64,000 bases of DNA. Source: Streptomyces sp. NBC_01445. Its GTDB lineage: Bacteria; Actinomycetota; Actinomycetes; Streptomycetales; Streptomycetaceae. The notes under the pieces were generated by a model that saw only the letters and a list, made by a program, of their open reading frames with translations, ran no database searches and was not told the origin of the DNA. The position numbers and the translations under genes were made by a program. Of the stretch, positions 8,719 to 17,478 are shown one piece after another. Within the stretch, counting starts at the first letter, position 1. Every line of letters begins with the position of its first letter. Location: NCBI RefSeq assembly GCF_035918235.1, contig NZ_CP109485.1, positions 10,199,001 to 10,263,000 of the forward strand. The letters run 5' to 3'.

Positions 8719-9486
8719 TCAGGGCAGCCGCACTCTGGTGAGGCGGTTCAGCTCGTCGAGCAGGGCGTCCTGGAAGTCAGGGTCGGAGGCGGCCGGAATG
8801 GGCTCCCGGCGGTGCCGGTGGTACCAGTAGCCCCCGCTGACGGTCGCCTCCGGGTCGTCACTGGCCGCCAGCCACACCTGCGTCGTGCGCCCGAGGGTGA
8901 GGTCATCCGACGCGCTCGGCCCGCCCATCCGGGTAGGCACCCAACCCGGATCGACGATGTTGCCGATCACGTCCGGCCACCGCCGCGCCACGGCGTATGC
9001 CAGCGTGGCGACGAGAAGTTTGCTGTCGCAGTACGCCTGGACGCCGCTCCATCGCCGTGATGTCCACTCGAGGTCGTCCAGGGAGGAGCTGCCGTCGTCC
9101 AGCATGCCGCTGCTGATGTAGATCAACCGGGCCGGTCGCTGGATCTCGGCGGTCAGCACGTAGGGCGCCAGTACGTTCACGGCCAGCGTGCGCGGGTGAC
9201 CTTCGGCGGTGGCGACGCGCTCGGGGTCGATGAAGATGCCCGCGTTGTGGATGACCGTGTCCATCCGGCCGAGCGCGTTGACCTGCTCGGCCAGGGCATG
9301 CGTCTGTTCGGCGCTGGAGAGATCGCCGACGACAACCCCGACCGCGCGGTCCGCGAGTGCGCCTAGATCCGCCGCCCGTGACGGGTTGCGCGCGTGCAGG
9401 ACGACCTCGTGCCCGTCGTCGAGGAGATCCAGGGCAGCCGCCTTACCCAGCCCTTCGGTCGATCCGGTGATGAAGATGCGTGCCAT
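8719..9486 (-). CDS. Short-chain dehydrogenase/reductase
   Basis: A 255-residue SDR. The ATG at 9484-9486 is chosen because the protein begins directly with the Rossmann strand and the glycine motif GSTEGLGK at residues 7-14. A much longer frame upstream has no SDR-like sequence. Also visible are GDLSSAEQ (adenine-ring loop), IHNAGIF (NAG motif), YISSGML with the catalytic Ser, and YCDSK for the YxxxK pair. The C-terminus (GGYWYHRHRRE) resembles retinol-dehydrogenase-like SDRs. Probable NAD(P)H-dependent oxidoreductase of unknown substrate. Confidence 0.88.
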   Translation of the reverse strand: MARIFITGSTEGLGKAAALDLLDDGHEVVLHARNPSRAADLGALADRAVGVVVGDLSSAEQTHALAEQVNALGRMDTVIHNAGIFIDPERVATAEGHPRTLAVNVLAPYVLTAEIQRPARLIYISSGMLDDGSSSLDDLEWTSRRWSGVQAYCDSKLLVATLAYAVARRWPDVIGNIVDPGWVPTRMGGPSASDDLTLGRTTQVWLAASDDPEATVSGGYWYHRHRREPIPAASDPDFQDALLDELNRLTRVRLP

Positions 9487-9987
9487 GCGTGGTCGCTGCT
9501 CCCGGGTGAAGTGATCGTGGCGGCGAACGGTCGATGCTGCACGACCTGAAGGCCGATCATGGATGTGCCCCAGCATCTCCGCTCCGGACACGGTACGGGC
9601 GACTCGGGCGATGTCCGGAACGTGGGCCGCGCACGCAACCGAGCTCCGTACAGACCCTGTGTAGGGCTCTCTCTGCAATATTTCATGCGGAAAGCCCGCA
9701 AATGCATCGCCGTGCCGAGGCGGCGACGACGCGATGTAGCCGTCTTTGCCCTTCGCCGAACACTTGGCGCAACGCCGGCGCTCGGCCGACGCGCGAGTGG
9801 AACTGATTGCCCGGCACGATGCCGGCCACCGGCCACGTTTTCCGGGTGAGGGCCCCGCATCGGCCTCCGCGTGCTTCCAGTACGGAGGCACAAGCGCAGC
9901 TGACGCACTCCTGGGAGCTGCCGCGTGGTCACCCATCCTCGACATGCTCGGCAGCGGAGGCTGACAGGCGTGCCCTTGCCGCTGTTG

Positions 9988-10029
9988 CGGAACAGGGCCC
10001 GGATCCAAATGGATCCGGGCCCTGTTCCG
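9988..10029. terminator. Perfect 20-bp palindrome, hairpin
   Basis: Arms 9988-10007 and 10010-10029 are exact complements separated by two A residues. Folded as RNA this gives a very stable stem with a 4-nt AAAT loop. It is not next to a supported gene end, so termination is only one option. A replication or transfer structure is another. Confidence 0.5.
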
Positions 10030-10253
10030 TTCACGCGATATCCGCCTCGTCCAGCAGGAGCGGTGAGGTACTGGTGACAACGGTGGTACGACCGTCGCGT
10101 GCAGCCGGGCCGCGACGGCTGCTTCGGGGAACGGTGCCAAGACGAGCCGGATTCGAGAACGCAAGGCCTGTCCTTCGACAGTCCGGATGACGCGGAATGG
10201 GCCGAGGCGGCCGGTGCACGTTGGGAAACCCAACGCGTACCGGTGCGGGGGAG

Positions 10254-10442
10254 TGCGCAGTGACCGCGAAAGCGCACCCACGATGCTGCGCACCTTCGCT
10301 GCGCAGTCGTAGTGCACTCTGACTGCGCACTCTGGGATCCCCGCTGTGCAGCGTCCCCGCCCACCGCTGCGCAGTGGACGATCGGATCGTGCTGCGCAAC
10401 CATCCGCGAGCCCTCGCGTAGGCGGCGACAGGCCACTGCGCA
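10254..10442. repeat. Cluster of seven TGCGCA sites
   Basis: TGCGCA occurs at 10254, 10287, 10300, 10324, 10368, 10393 and 10437, mostly preceded by C. This is far above expectation for a 189-bp stretch. The sites look like iterons or repeated protein-binding sites, in a region with no coding sequence. Confidence 0.5.
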
Positions 10443-10589
10443 ACCGGTGCGCTGCAGCCGCCCGGCGGCGTGGTGCAGCGAGAGGCGTACCGGTATGCGT
10501 ACCGACCGGTGGTAGTGGACGGTGATGTGGCGCCGTTCGCCCTTGCCGCACTCGCCGTGCCGGCCATCGCCAGCAGGGTGCCCGGGCCG

Positions 10590-10800
10590 CAGATTGTTCA
10601 CGGCCGCCCCTGTTGGGTGCCGGCGTGCTGGGCGTCGTGTTCTGGCTGGTGATCCCCTTCACCCCCGCCTGATCGGCTTCGGCGATGTGAAGCTCGCCCT
10701 CAGTGCCGGCGCGACGCCCGGCTGGTGGGGATGGAGTGTGCTGCTCCTCGGTCTTTGCCGGCTGCCTCACCGTTGCTCTTTGCCGTTCCCGGTCATCGGC
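10590..10800 (+). pseudogene. Type IV prepilin peptidase (A24) fragment
   Basis: One frame contains RLIGFGDVKLALSAGATPGW followed by GWSVLLLG, which includes the GxGD-type aspartyl motif (GFGDVKLA) of bacterial prepilin peptidases. The matching upstream membrane segment (GVLGVVFWLVIPF) lies in a different frame, and the expected downstream segment (VFAGCLTVAL) in a third. So at least two frameshifts separate pieces of one former inner-membrane protein. Only the C-terminal part is represented. In intact form it would cleave and methylate type IV pilin-like precursors. Confidence 0.65.
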
Positions 10801-11815
10801 TCCGCCTTGAGCCCGCCTGTACGAGCCCGGACCGTGCAACCGGACGTGGCGGAACACAGCCCGTGGTGGCAGTTCCCAGCCTCTGGACCAGGCACTAGGC
10901 TGACCTTCACCGCTGGCCGTGTGACGGCCTGCGAACCAGATGAACAACCCCACTGCCCGTCATTGGCAGGGCAGTTGGACGGAAGTCGACGGCGATCAGG
11001 CGGCCAGGTGGCCAGGAACCGGTGATGGTCAGGATCGAGCCGATCATCACGGAGCCGTAGTGCCCGGGCAGGGGAGGCCCAGTGCCTGGGACGACCCGCC
11101 CGAGCACCGCGGCCGCTATCAGCATCGCCGACAAACTACCCCTCAAAACCCCCAGCAAAGTCACCCCCAAAGGGGGCCTCAAACTCCCTAGTGCACACTC
11201 CACCGCTGGAGAGAGGAAAACGGCAGGTCAGACCCGCCGGTGCGGGCGTACCGGTCTTGCCGACAACCCCTCTCACGCACACTCCGGCCTGGCAGCAGGT
11301 GGGGAAGGAAGAAGGAGGAGAGAAAGAGCAGACGGCAGGACTAGGCCGGCGCGTGCGTGCTCGGGGTCGGATCCGCGTTGTGTCTTGTTGCGCGTCGGCC
11401 GGGGGCCTCCGCGCTCGCGGCCCGATGAGACGGGCCGCGGTGGGAAGAGGGACGGATGCGGGTTCACACTGCCTCCGGCTGACGCACCTCCTCATGCTCC
11501 TGGTCGCGTTGCGCGCACCAGCGGTGATACCGATGTGGTCGACGTCGGCATGCCAGAGTTCGGGGAGCCGAGCGGTAGGCCAGGATCGGGACGGCGCGGC
11601 ATGCTGGGCTGCTGATGCCCCGTTGAGGGACTATGAAGTCGGCGGACCCCGCCGTTCCTCGGGAGCCGGGCGGGCAGTTGACTCGTGTTCCTTCCCAACG
11701 CCGACGCAGCCGGGTCGACGTTCCACTGGGCCAGGACGTCGCCGCCCGCGAGGGCGGCGGCCCCGGGACGGCGCCGCAACTGGCGGTCCCGGACCACCAC
11801 TTCCTCGCGTGGGAC
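10801..11815. other. Gap without supported gene; purine tract
   Basis: No recognisable protein family in any frame. A 28-nt run made only of purines lies at 11301-11328. The end of the stretch leads into a broken plasmid-type gene. Confidence 0.45.
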
Positions 11816-12010
11816 TGATCAACTTTTCCGTCAGGACATCAACAACAGCATCAACGACCCCTACTCCGCCAGCGGCGACAAAGTCACCCTCGTCACCAAC
11901 TGGGAGCCGGCCGAGGAGGACCTGATGCCCCGCAAGTACGAATGGGCAGCAGCGAGATCACCCAGGAGGCGATCCATCCCCCTGCCCATCATCTGCTCGC
12001 GGAGGAGAGG
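11816..12010 (+). pseudogene. Broken plasmid-type gene, C-terminal part
   Basis: A plus frame reads DQLFRQDINNSINDPYSASG, then DKVTLVTNWEPAEEDLMPRK, with natural codon use and no start codon. After about 11940 the sense-like reading moves to another frame (GSSEITQEAIHPPAHHLLAEE) and then meets the convergent NUDIX gene. The protein family is not recognised. Its position among transfer-gene relics suggests an integrated element origin. Confidence 0.45.
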
Positions 12011-12501
12011 CAGCGGCGTAGAGCGTCTCGCCTCCCATCGGACGTCGTGTTGTCCACGGCCAGCTCCCGGGTTTCGGATACCAGGCGGGCGGCGAGCAGG
12101 AGCGCGAGTGGGCCCGCGGGCAGAAGAAAGCGGCCCTGCTCTGCGCTGGCGAGCGCGGCGTCGAGGGGCCACCATTCCAGCTTGAAGTCCTGTTCGCCGT
12201 CGGTCAGTTCCTGGGGCCCGAGCGTGAGCCCGCGGGCCAGGAACAGGTCGATACGGGCCGTTGAGTTGAGTGTCATGGCATAGCTGCCCAGATGCGTGAA
12301 GGAGGAGGCCGTGACTCCGGCCTCCTCCTTCAGTTCCCGCTTGGCGCAATTGGCCGCGTCCTCATCGTCCTCGCGCCGTCCGCCGGGCAGAAAGACGTAC
12401 TCGCCGCCGTGCGCGGGGAAGTCGGCGCTGAGGATCGCGACATTGTGCGCCTCGTCGAGCGCGACGACCACGGAGGCGTCGCGGGTGGGTGCATCACTCA
12501 T
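11989..12501 (-). CDS. NUDIX hydrolase, copy 1
   Basis: A 170-residue protein from the ATG at 12499-12501 (MSDAPTRD). The NUDIX box is complete at residues 41-63 (G-x5-E-x7-RELKEEAGV), so Mg-dependent hydrolysis of a nucleoside diphosphate linked to another moiety is expected. It is nearly identical to the NUDIX gene at 17479-17952 except for the last residues, where this copy reads on into different DNA and gains a basic tail (RRDALRRCLSSASR). It is the left-hand product of a segmental duplication and lacks the operon partners of the other copy. Confidence 0.85.
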   Translation of the reverse strand: MSDAPTRDASVVVALDEAHNVAILSADFPAHGGEYVFLPGGRREDDEDAANCAKRELKEEAGVTASSFTHLGSYAMTLNSTARIDLFLARGLTLGPQELTDGEQDFKLEWWPLDAALASAEQGRFLLPAGPLALLLAARLVSETRELAVDNTTSDGRRDALRRCLSSASR

Positions 12502-12623
12502 GGGCGGTGAGCGCACCCGTCACGAATGCCACCAGGCGGCATACGGCACGCTCGTCACGCTGGGGTGAACTATGCCGCGTCCGTGGAAGCCGTCGTCCCC
12601 GTAGGTGTCCCCGTGGTCGGCGC
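12039..12623. repeat. Segmental duplication, left copy
   Basis: This segment matches 17489-18074 at near identity by eye, covering most of the NUDIX gene, the intergenic gap and the last codons of the preceding hydrolase gene. Homology stops abruptly at both ends. Confidence 0.85.
12520..12623 (-). pseudogene. 3' scrap of phosphatase-superfamily hydrolase gene
   Basis: This holds the last 35 or so codons of the hydrolase whose intact copy is 17971-18774, including its stop at 12520-12522. The reading frame ends at the duplication border near 12623, and the substitution gtgaac for gtggac lies inside it. It is only the tail carried along with the NUDIX copy. Confidence 0.75.
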
Positions 12624-12694
12624 GCACACGCCCCCAAGGAGCCGCACCCCGCAAAACGTGACCGCCAGGGGCGCACCAATTTCCACGCTTCGCA

Positions 12695-13498
12695 TCACGC
12701 GGCGCGCACGCACTCGGCCGCCACCGGCCGAAGCCACCTGAGCGCCCGCGAGCGGCGCTTGCGCGCGGCCGGCGTCGCAGCCCCGGTGCGCTCGGCTTCT
12801 TCGCGGATCACGCTCACGACCGAGCGGGCCTGCTGCAGTGGCAGAGATCCGTGGTCGACGCCCCACGCCAGCAGCGCCACCAGTTCGCCCTCGGTGCCAT
12901 CCAATTCCGCCGTGTCGGCGACCTGTTGGGCCTGGCCCCGCTCGATCAGCAGGTCCTGCGCGACCCGGTCGGCGACATCGTCGTCGGAGGCCGCAGCGTC
13001 CCACAGAACATCGAGACGAACCTCGCGCGCCTCGTCCGCGCCGAGCTCCCGGGTCGCGTGGTGCAGCGTCTCCAGCATCACGTTCGCGGCGACCTTCGCC
13101 CGACGGTGCAGCGGGAAGGTCCGCGCGACGACGTAGAGGCAGCCGACCACCAGCTGCGCCACGTCGTCGAAGTCGCGCCGCGGGGTGAGCAGCGACTGCG
13201 TCAGGCGCACCATGCCAGGCACCATCGCCTGCACGATGACGCGCGCGGCCAGCTGCGCTTGTTGTCCCTCGCCTGCGGCGCGGTCGAGCAGAGTGATGAG
13301 CCACCGGTCGCTGAACGCGGCGTCGCGCCGAGCGGCGAGGTAGGCGACGAGCTCGCGCAGCTCCTGCGACAGGTCGCAGGCCGCAGCGATGCCGGCCTCC
13401 TCGATCCAGACGCGCACGAGGGCGCCGTTCGCCGGGGTGGCGCACACCAGCGCCCACTCCACGTCCAGTCCCACGAAAACCCGCTGTGTAGCTCCCAC
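12695..13498 (-). CDS. Sigma-like helix-turn-helix mobile-element protein
   Basis: A 267-residue, all-helical protein starting at GTG 13496-13498, with AAAAGGGG 9 nt upstream. The longer frame extends through unlikely sequence. It begins VGATQRVFVGLDVEWALVC. The C-terminal third (ELVALLAWGVDHG, then a basic RKRRSRALRWLR end) resembles the region-4-like helix-turn-helix of sigma-factor-related proteins found in actinobacterial integrative elements. A DNA-binding or regulatory role is inferred. It sits between the duplicated NUDIX gene and a 250-bp array of GTTCCAC sites that could be its target. Confidence 0.5.
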   Translation of the reverse strand: MGATQRVFVGLDVEWALVCATPANGALVRVWIEEAGIAAACDLSQELRELVAYLAARRDAAFSDRWLITLLDRAAGEGQQAQLAARVIVQAMVPGMVRLTQSLLTPRRDFDDVAQLVVGCLYVVARTFPLHRRAKVAANVMLETLHHATRELGADEAREVRLDVLWDAAASDDDVADRVAQDLLIERGQAQQVADTAELDGTEGELVALLAWGVDHGSLPLQQARSVVSVIREEAERTGAATPAARKRRSRALRWLRPVAAECVRAA

Positions 13499-14372
13499 GA
13501 CACGACCCCTTTTCAAGTGCGTGTCGTGGACTCTCCTCAGCCCCAATGCCCCGCCGAATACCCCAACTACCCGAATGCGCAGGTCAGGCGCTTGCCCAAA
13601 GAGTGACCCACCCCGAAACGCAGTGACCCGCGCCCCGCAAGGCACCCGACGCTCCCTTCGCGCAGCCGCCCGACCCGGTCGAGTGCGGGGCACGTGCCAC
13701 GTTCCAGGCGATGCGCCGTCAGGGAGCGCGAGACGGACAGGGCGGGGAAGGGCCGGTCACGCCGTCGGTGCGCTTCAGTCTCAGAGGCGCAGCAGGCCTC
13801 CGTCCGCGTCCTATGGCCCGAGTTCGCGATCCCGCAGCGAAGCGCGGCCGGTCGACGGCGTGTTCCACCTCCACTCGAACAGGTGGAACGGGCGCCGCAC
13901 GGGGCACTGTCTGGAGCCGTGCTGAGGGTGGAACGGAGTGCGTTTTGCCGATGCAGCCTGAGCCGTTCCACCCCGTGCAACGGACGCGGTCACGCGCGTT
14001 GCGCAGCACAGTCGGTTATGCCCCAAACAGTGACCCACGCTGGAAAATCGCAGCTCACAGCGTTCCACCCCTGTGGAACGGTGCCGGGCGTGGAATACAT
14101 TGCCGATCCGGTTCCACTCGGTGCGTACGAGCGCACGTCCCCGCTGCACGGGCTTGTGCGGGCGCGCTGCTGCGCACCTACAGCCGAACTCCGAGCTCTC
14201 CCCAGGACGCGCTGAGCGGCACGGCTCTCGCCGAAGCGGGGCGCCCGTAACGGGGCGGCAGTTCAGAGGGCTCCGATGCGATGGGCGAACGCCATGGCGC
14301 TGGGTACTGGCCGGGCGCAGCGCACCGGGCAGTTGGGCCCCACGCACCGCGTAGCGGTGTGAAGGGGCACAG
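13499..14372. other. Non-coding block upstream of the HTH gene
   Basis: No supported gene in either direction. The block holds the GTTCCAC/GTGGAAC array at 13862-14117. The divergent arrangement (minus gene to the left, plus frame to the right) fits a control or replication region. Confidence 0.45.
13862..14117. repeat. Seven GTTCCAC/GTGGAAC sites
   Basis: GTTCCAC occurs at 13862, 13965, 14062 and 14111. Its complement GTGGAAC occurs at 13883, 13928 and 14073, and there is a near match GTGGAAT at 14090. Two pairs (13862/13883 and 14062/14073) form inverted repeats with spacers of 14 and 4 nt. Such clustering suggests operator or iteron-type binding sites. Confidence 0.55.
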
Positions 14373-14690
14373 TTGTCCGCCTACAGCGGCGGGCCGCTGA
14401 TCGTCGAGTTCGACGTCACCCGCGACGCCCGGCTACTGCTGGAGACCGCGCTGAAGGAGATGGCGCTCAAGACGGTGGTGTACGAGGTGGCCGGCGACGA
14501 GCTGCCCGTTCCGATGCCGGTCCACATCGCCATCCACGCCCTCACGGCGCAGTCTTGTCTGCGTCAATCGGCGTCACCACTGCGGCGGCGGTTCTCGGTG
14601 GCGGGTTGCCCTACAGATTGCCTTTCAGCTTGCTTTCCAGGTTGCCTTCCAAGTTGCTTTCCAGGTTGCCCAATGGCAGCCCACCTCTGA
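14373..14690 (+). CDS. Hypothetical protein, possibly decayed
   Basis: A frame opening at TTG 14373 with GAAGGGG 6 nt upstream. The first 60 residues look natural (SAYSGGPLIVEFDVTRDARL, then KTVVYEVAGDELPVPM). The rest, from about residue 65, is Cys/Arg-rich and contains the translated 12-bp tandem repeat, so the original C-terminus may have been lost by frameshift. No family is recognised. Confidence 0.35.
   Translation: MSAYSGGPLIVEFDVTRDARLLLETALKEMALKTVVYEVAGDELPVPMPVHIAIHALTAQSCLRQSASPLRRRFSVAGCPTDCLSACFPGCLPSCFPGCPMAAHL
14617..14676. repeat. Five 12-bp tandem repeats
   Basis: Units begin at 14617, 14629, 14641, 14653 and 14665 with consensus gttgcytttccag trimmed to 12 nt. The last is degenerate. 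On the minus strand the repeat would encode four-residue periods such as NLES/NLEG. Confidence 0.7.
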
Positions 14691-14983
14691 TGCACCGTGC
14701 GGGCGTTTTCGCAGGTCGGGGCGGCACGGGGTACTGCGCGCCGATGCCGACACCTCTCTTGTCCACCAAGAAGAGGAGCCTTCTCCTTCTTCCTCGTGGC
14801 GCCGCTCGAACGCGGATCGCTTCAAGCCCATCGTGTTCCTGAAGGACCCCGGAGCCGTCGGCCAAGCCGTCACCCCTGAGCCGGGTCGTGCAGCTCGCTG
14901 AGTACGACGGCGAAGTTCGGGGAGTCGGGGAACGGCTGTCGGCCCCGGACCCTGAACGGGGTCAGGCTGTCATGTCCCGTCGG
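14691..14983. other. Stretch with no recognised gene
   Basis: Frames on both strands are low-complexity and none resembles a known family. A minus-strand frame crosses the 12-bp repeats but has no ribosome site. Confidence 0.4.
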
Positions 14984-15190
14984 TCAGCGGCTGGCGCCCT
15001 CAGGCCACAGAACCCGGAACGGCACGCCGGTTCGCTTCGCGTACGCCACCACGTCCGCGGTGCCGCCGAACCCGTGCGCGGGCTTCCCGTCCCAGACCGC
15101 GAGGAGCTCGTCAGCGAGCCCTCCATGTGCTTGTCGGCCGTGATGTCGGCGATCCGCCCGACCGCGTGCATGCCGACGCCGAGGGGGTCC
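14984..15190 (-). pseudogene. C-terminal half of a SLOG-like protein
   Basis: The minus strand encodes LADELLAVWDGKPAHGFGG followed by TADVVAYAKRTGVPFRVLWP and ends at 14984. This is the nucleotide-binding tail of small Rossmann-like (SLOG/DprA-like) proteins common in Streptomyces. Upstream sequence IADITADKHMEGS is in a neighbouring frame, one indel away. The matching N-terminal half lies head-to-head on the plus strand at 15203-15330. Confidence 0.6.
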
Positions 15191-15202
15191 GGCCAGGCGG
15201 CC

Positions 15203-15330
15203 GCGCCGTTGAGCGCGATAGCCGACGGCCCCCACGCCTGGTTCGCGGAAGCCGTCCTCAAGCACGGCGGCCGCCTGGAAGTCATCATCCCGGCCACCGC
15301 GTACCGCTCCCTCGGTTCCTTCGCCGCAGT
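15203..15330 (+). pseudogene. N-terminal half of the same SLOG-like protein, inverted
   Basis: The plus strand reads LSAIADGPHAWFAEAVLKHG then GRLEVIIPATAYRSLG, which in intact homologues precedes the C-terminal part found on the minus strand at 14984-15190. The two halves now face opposite directions, so the gene was broken by a local inversion. Confidence 0.55.
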
Positions 15331-15353
15331 CACGTACTGCCGCCCCGCCATCA

Positions 15354-16845
15354 TCAACAGTGAGCAATCTTCACCCTGTCATGCACGCACGTCGTACAGT
15401 CGTTCGTTGCCTGACCGGTTGTCAGGACAGCGTCCGAGTCGCACCGCACGTGCCGTTTCGTCCCGACGGCCCAGGCCGTGACCGGCTGAGCCGCCTCGAG
15501 TTGCCAGGCAGCAGACCCGGCAGCGTTCCAGGCCTTGAGCCAGGACATGAGTTCCGGCTCGGTGTAGTAGGTGACCTTGCCGTCCGTGACGCCGTCCGGG
15601 ACGGGAACACCCTTGGTCTTGGACCGCTGCAGCAGGTACTTGCGTGCCGTGTCGTAGTGCCACGGCAGGATGCCGAGCTTGCACGCCTGTCCCGGTCGCT
15701 GTCCCGCTCGCCGTCCCGAGAAGGGCCGTCCCGGCCCCTGACCAGGGAAGACCCCCCTGCTGCCCCCTGCTTCGACGCACCGGGACAACAGGCCGGGACA
15801 GTGGAGCGAATGCACCGCCCGGCAGGAAGTCGTCGGCAGCCGCCTCTTCCTGAGCCTGCATAAGTGCTTCCGCCGTGATCCATGGAGCCATCTCTCCACG
15901 GTCGAACCACTCCGGCGCCTCGGGGGCCTCGGCGAGCAGCTCCTTGACGTGCGGAGTGATGTAGGCGGCTTGGAACTCGCGCACCCAGGCGAAGTCGCCG
16001 CCGTCCGGGTCCGTCTTCTTGTCGGCGTACGCCCCGCGGCCCTTGACGTCCGTGTCGTATCCGAAGCGCGGCGCGTTCTGCCCGAAGGCAACGCCCCAAC
16101 TCACCATGTCCTGCTTACCAATGGTGATCTTCGTGCCGATCTGCTTGCGGCCGATCGTGCCGCCGAACAGCGCGTTGTCGAACTGCTGGGCACCGACCAC
16201 GACACGGTGCCCCGAAGAGCGCCCCATCATCAAGATGATCGTGAACCAGTCGATGAACGGCGGCGTGCCCCTCTGCCGGATCCCGAACTTCCACCAGGTG
16301 TAGGCGAACCGGATGAGGGTCGGCAGTTCGTCGATGACGAGGAGCCGGGGCACCAGCATCTGCCTCAGCCGCGGGTCGCCGTCAAGGCCGTTGGCCTTCT
16401 CCGCCGCGATCATCGACGTCATGAACTCGGCGATAGCGCCCATACAGGCACGGGTCGTCTTGTGGACCCGCACGCCACTGTGTCCCTCCGCCTCGATCAT
16501 CGAGTTTTCCTTGTTGTCGAGGATGCCCACGACCCAGCCGTTCAGGCGCCCATGCACCACCGGGATGTACAGGACCGTGCTCTTACCGGCGCCGGTGTCC
16601 CCGGCAACGCCCCAGTGAGGAGTGTCAGATTCGGTGGACACCACCACGTCGACTACCTGGTCACCCTCGATCGCCTGGCCGACAAAGACCTTGAACGGGT
16701 TCCCCGTCGACTTCCACGGCACTGAATCCGACAACTGTGGCCGAGGCTTCGGCGCCGGCTTCGGCGTGAATCGGGCGTAGTGGCATCGGCCGCCCCGCCT
16801 CGACGAGCTCTCACGCGGGACCAGATGAAAGCTGCTGCTGCGCAC
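15354..16845 (-). pseudogene. FtsK/SpoIIIE-type conjugal transfer ATPase, frameshifted
   Basis: The main frame (from 16845) carries an FtsK/TraB-like ATPase core with Walker A GDTGAGKST near residues 82-90, Walker B LLVIDEL near 168, and downstream motifs GHRVVVGAQQFDNALFGGT and WVREFQAAYI. Around 15690 the sense-like reading moves to a second frame ending at 15354, with a winged-helix-like tail (YDTARKYLLQRSKTKGVPVP). Proteins of this type move double-stranded plasmid DNA between mycelial cells and bind clt-type repeats through that tail. The N-terminal membrane segment is missing, so the gene is truncated as well as frameshifted. Confidence 0.75.
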
Positions 16846-17056
16846 CCTGACGGCCGGCTATGACGACCAATCCCAGACGCTGTTCGTACGCTTCCGTGGC
16901 CGGCGCACCGGGCCCGAGCAGTACGACGACGGCGTGGGCTACGAGTACTACGACGGCAGCCCGCAGGAATGGCAGCGGTTCCGCGACCACTGGTCGCCGG
17001 GCCGCTACATCAACCACATCCTGAACGGCAAGCCGTACACCCCCGCCACCTGGTGA
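16829..17056 (+). pseudogene. KTSC-like domain fragment
   Basis: After an in-frame TGA at 16826-16828 the plus strand reads LLRTLTAGYDDQSQTLFVRF, then YDDGVGYEYYDGSPQEWQRF, RYINHILNGKPYTPATW, and a stop at 17054. The pattern of short beta strands followed by a Tyr-rich hairpin and a terminal basic helix resembles the KTSC domain. There is no start codon, and the end overlaps the 5' end of the convergent transfer gene, so it is a 5'-truncated remnant. Confidence 0.5.
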
Positions 17057-17478
17057 AACTCATGCCCATGAATACCACCACGCGCTGCGAGCGCTCCTGG
17101 CCGCGCCGCTACACGAATCTAATGCCGCCAGCGAGCACCAGGCCCTCACCGACGCCCTCAGCGCCCGCCTCGCGGCCGACCTCGGATCCGACGGCCAGGC
17201 TCATGCCCACCTATCGCCGCACGACCTCGGAGGCGAGCGCGCGTTCAGCCGACGAGACCCCGCCAACTAGACGACGCCCGCTGGCGCATCGGCGCGATGA
17301 GCCCCCACGCGGCCCGCGAGTACGCGATCAGCGTGTGGGCGTACGGGATGCGCACCGCCGAGCACCTGGACGACGACCTGGGGAGTGGGGCATGGCCCTG
17401 GCCCCCTGACGGCCGTGCGCGAACACCTGGCCCGGCGCGCCGATTGACGCGTGCCCGTCGCGGTGCGACCCGATGCCC
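17057..17478 (+). other. Relics of plasmid-type genes
   Basis: A frame from 17067 to the TAG at 17268-17270 reads HEYHHALRALLAAPLHESN and continues helical, but lacks a start. A GTG at 17053 lies in the wrong frame and would need one shift. A second short block at about 17295-17380 (MSPHAAREYAISVWAYGMRT, AEHLDDDLG) also breaks by frameshift. Both look like leftovers of small genes that accompany transfer modules. Confidence 0.4.

Larger units (their letters stand above)
9487..10589. other. Gene-free stretch with two repeat structures
   Basis: No reading frame here resembles a known family. The stretch contains the perfect palindrome at 9988-10029 and the cluster of TGCGCA sites at 10254-10442, both listed separately. 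It is bounded by the SDR promoter side and a prepilin-peptidase relic. Confidence 0.5.

Noticed and set aside
8719..10953. A 744-residue minus-strand open frame covering the SDR gene
   Set aside because: Only the part from 9486 downward is SDR-like; the upstream 490 codons have low-complexity Arg/Ala sequence and cross the palindrome and the TGCGCA cluster.
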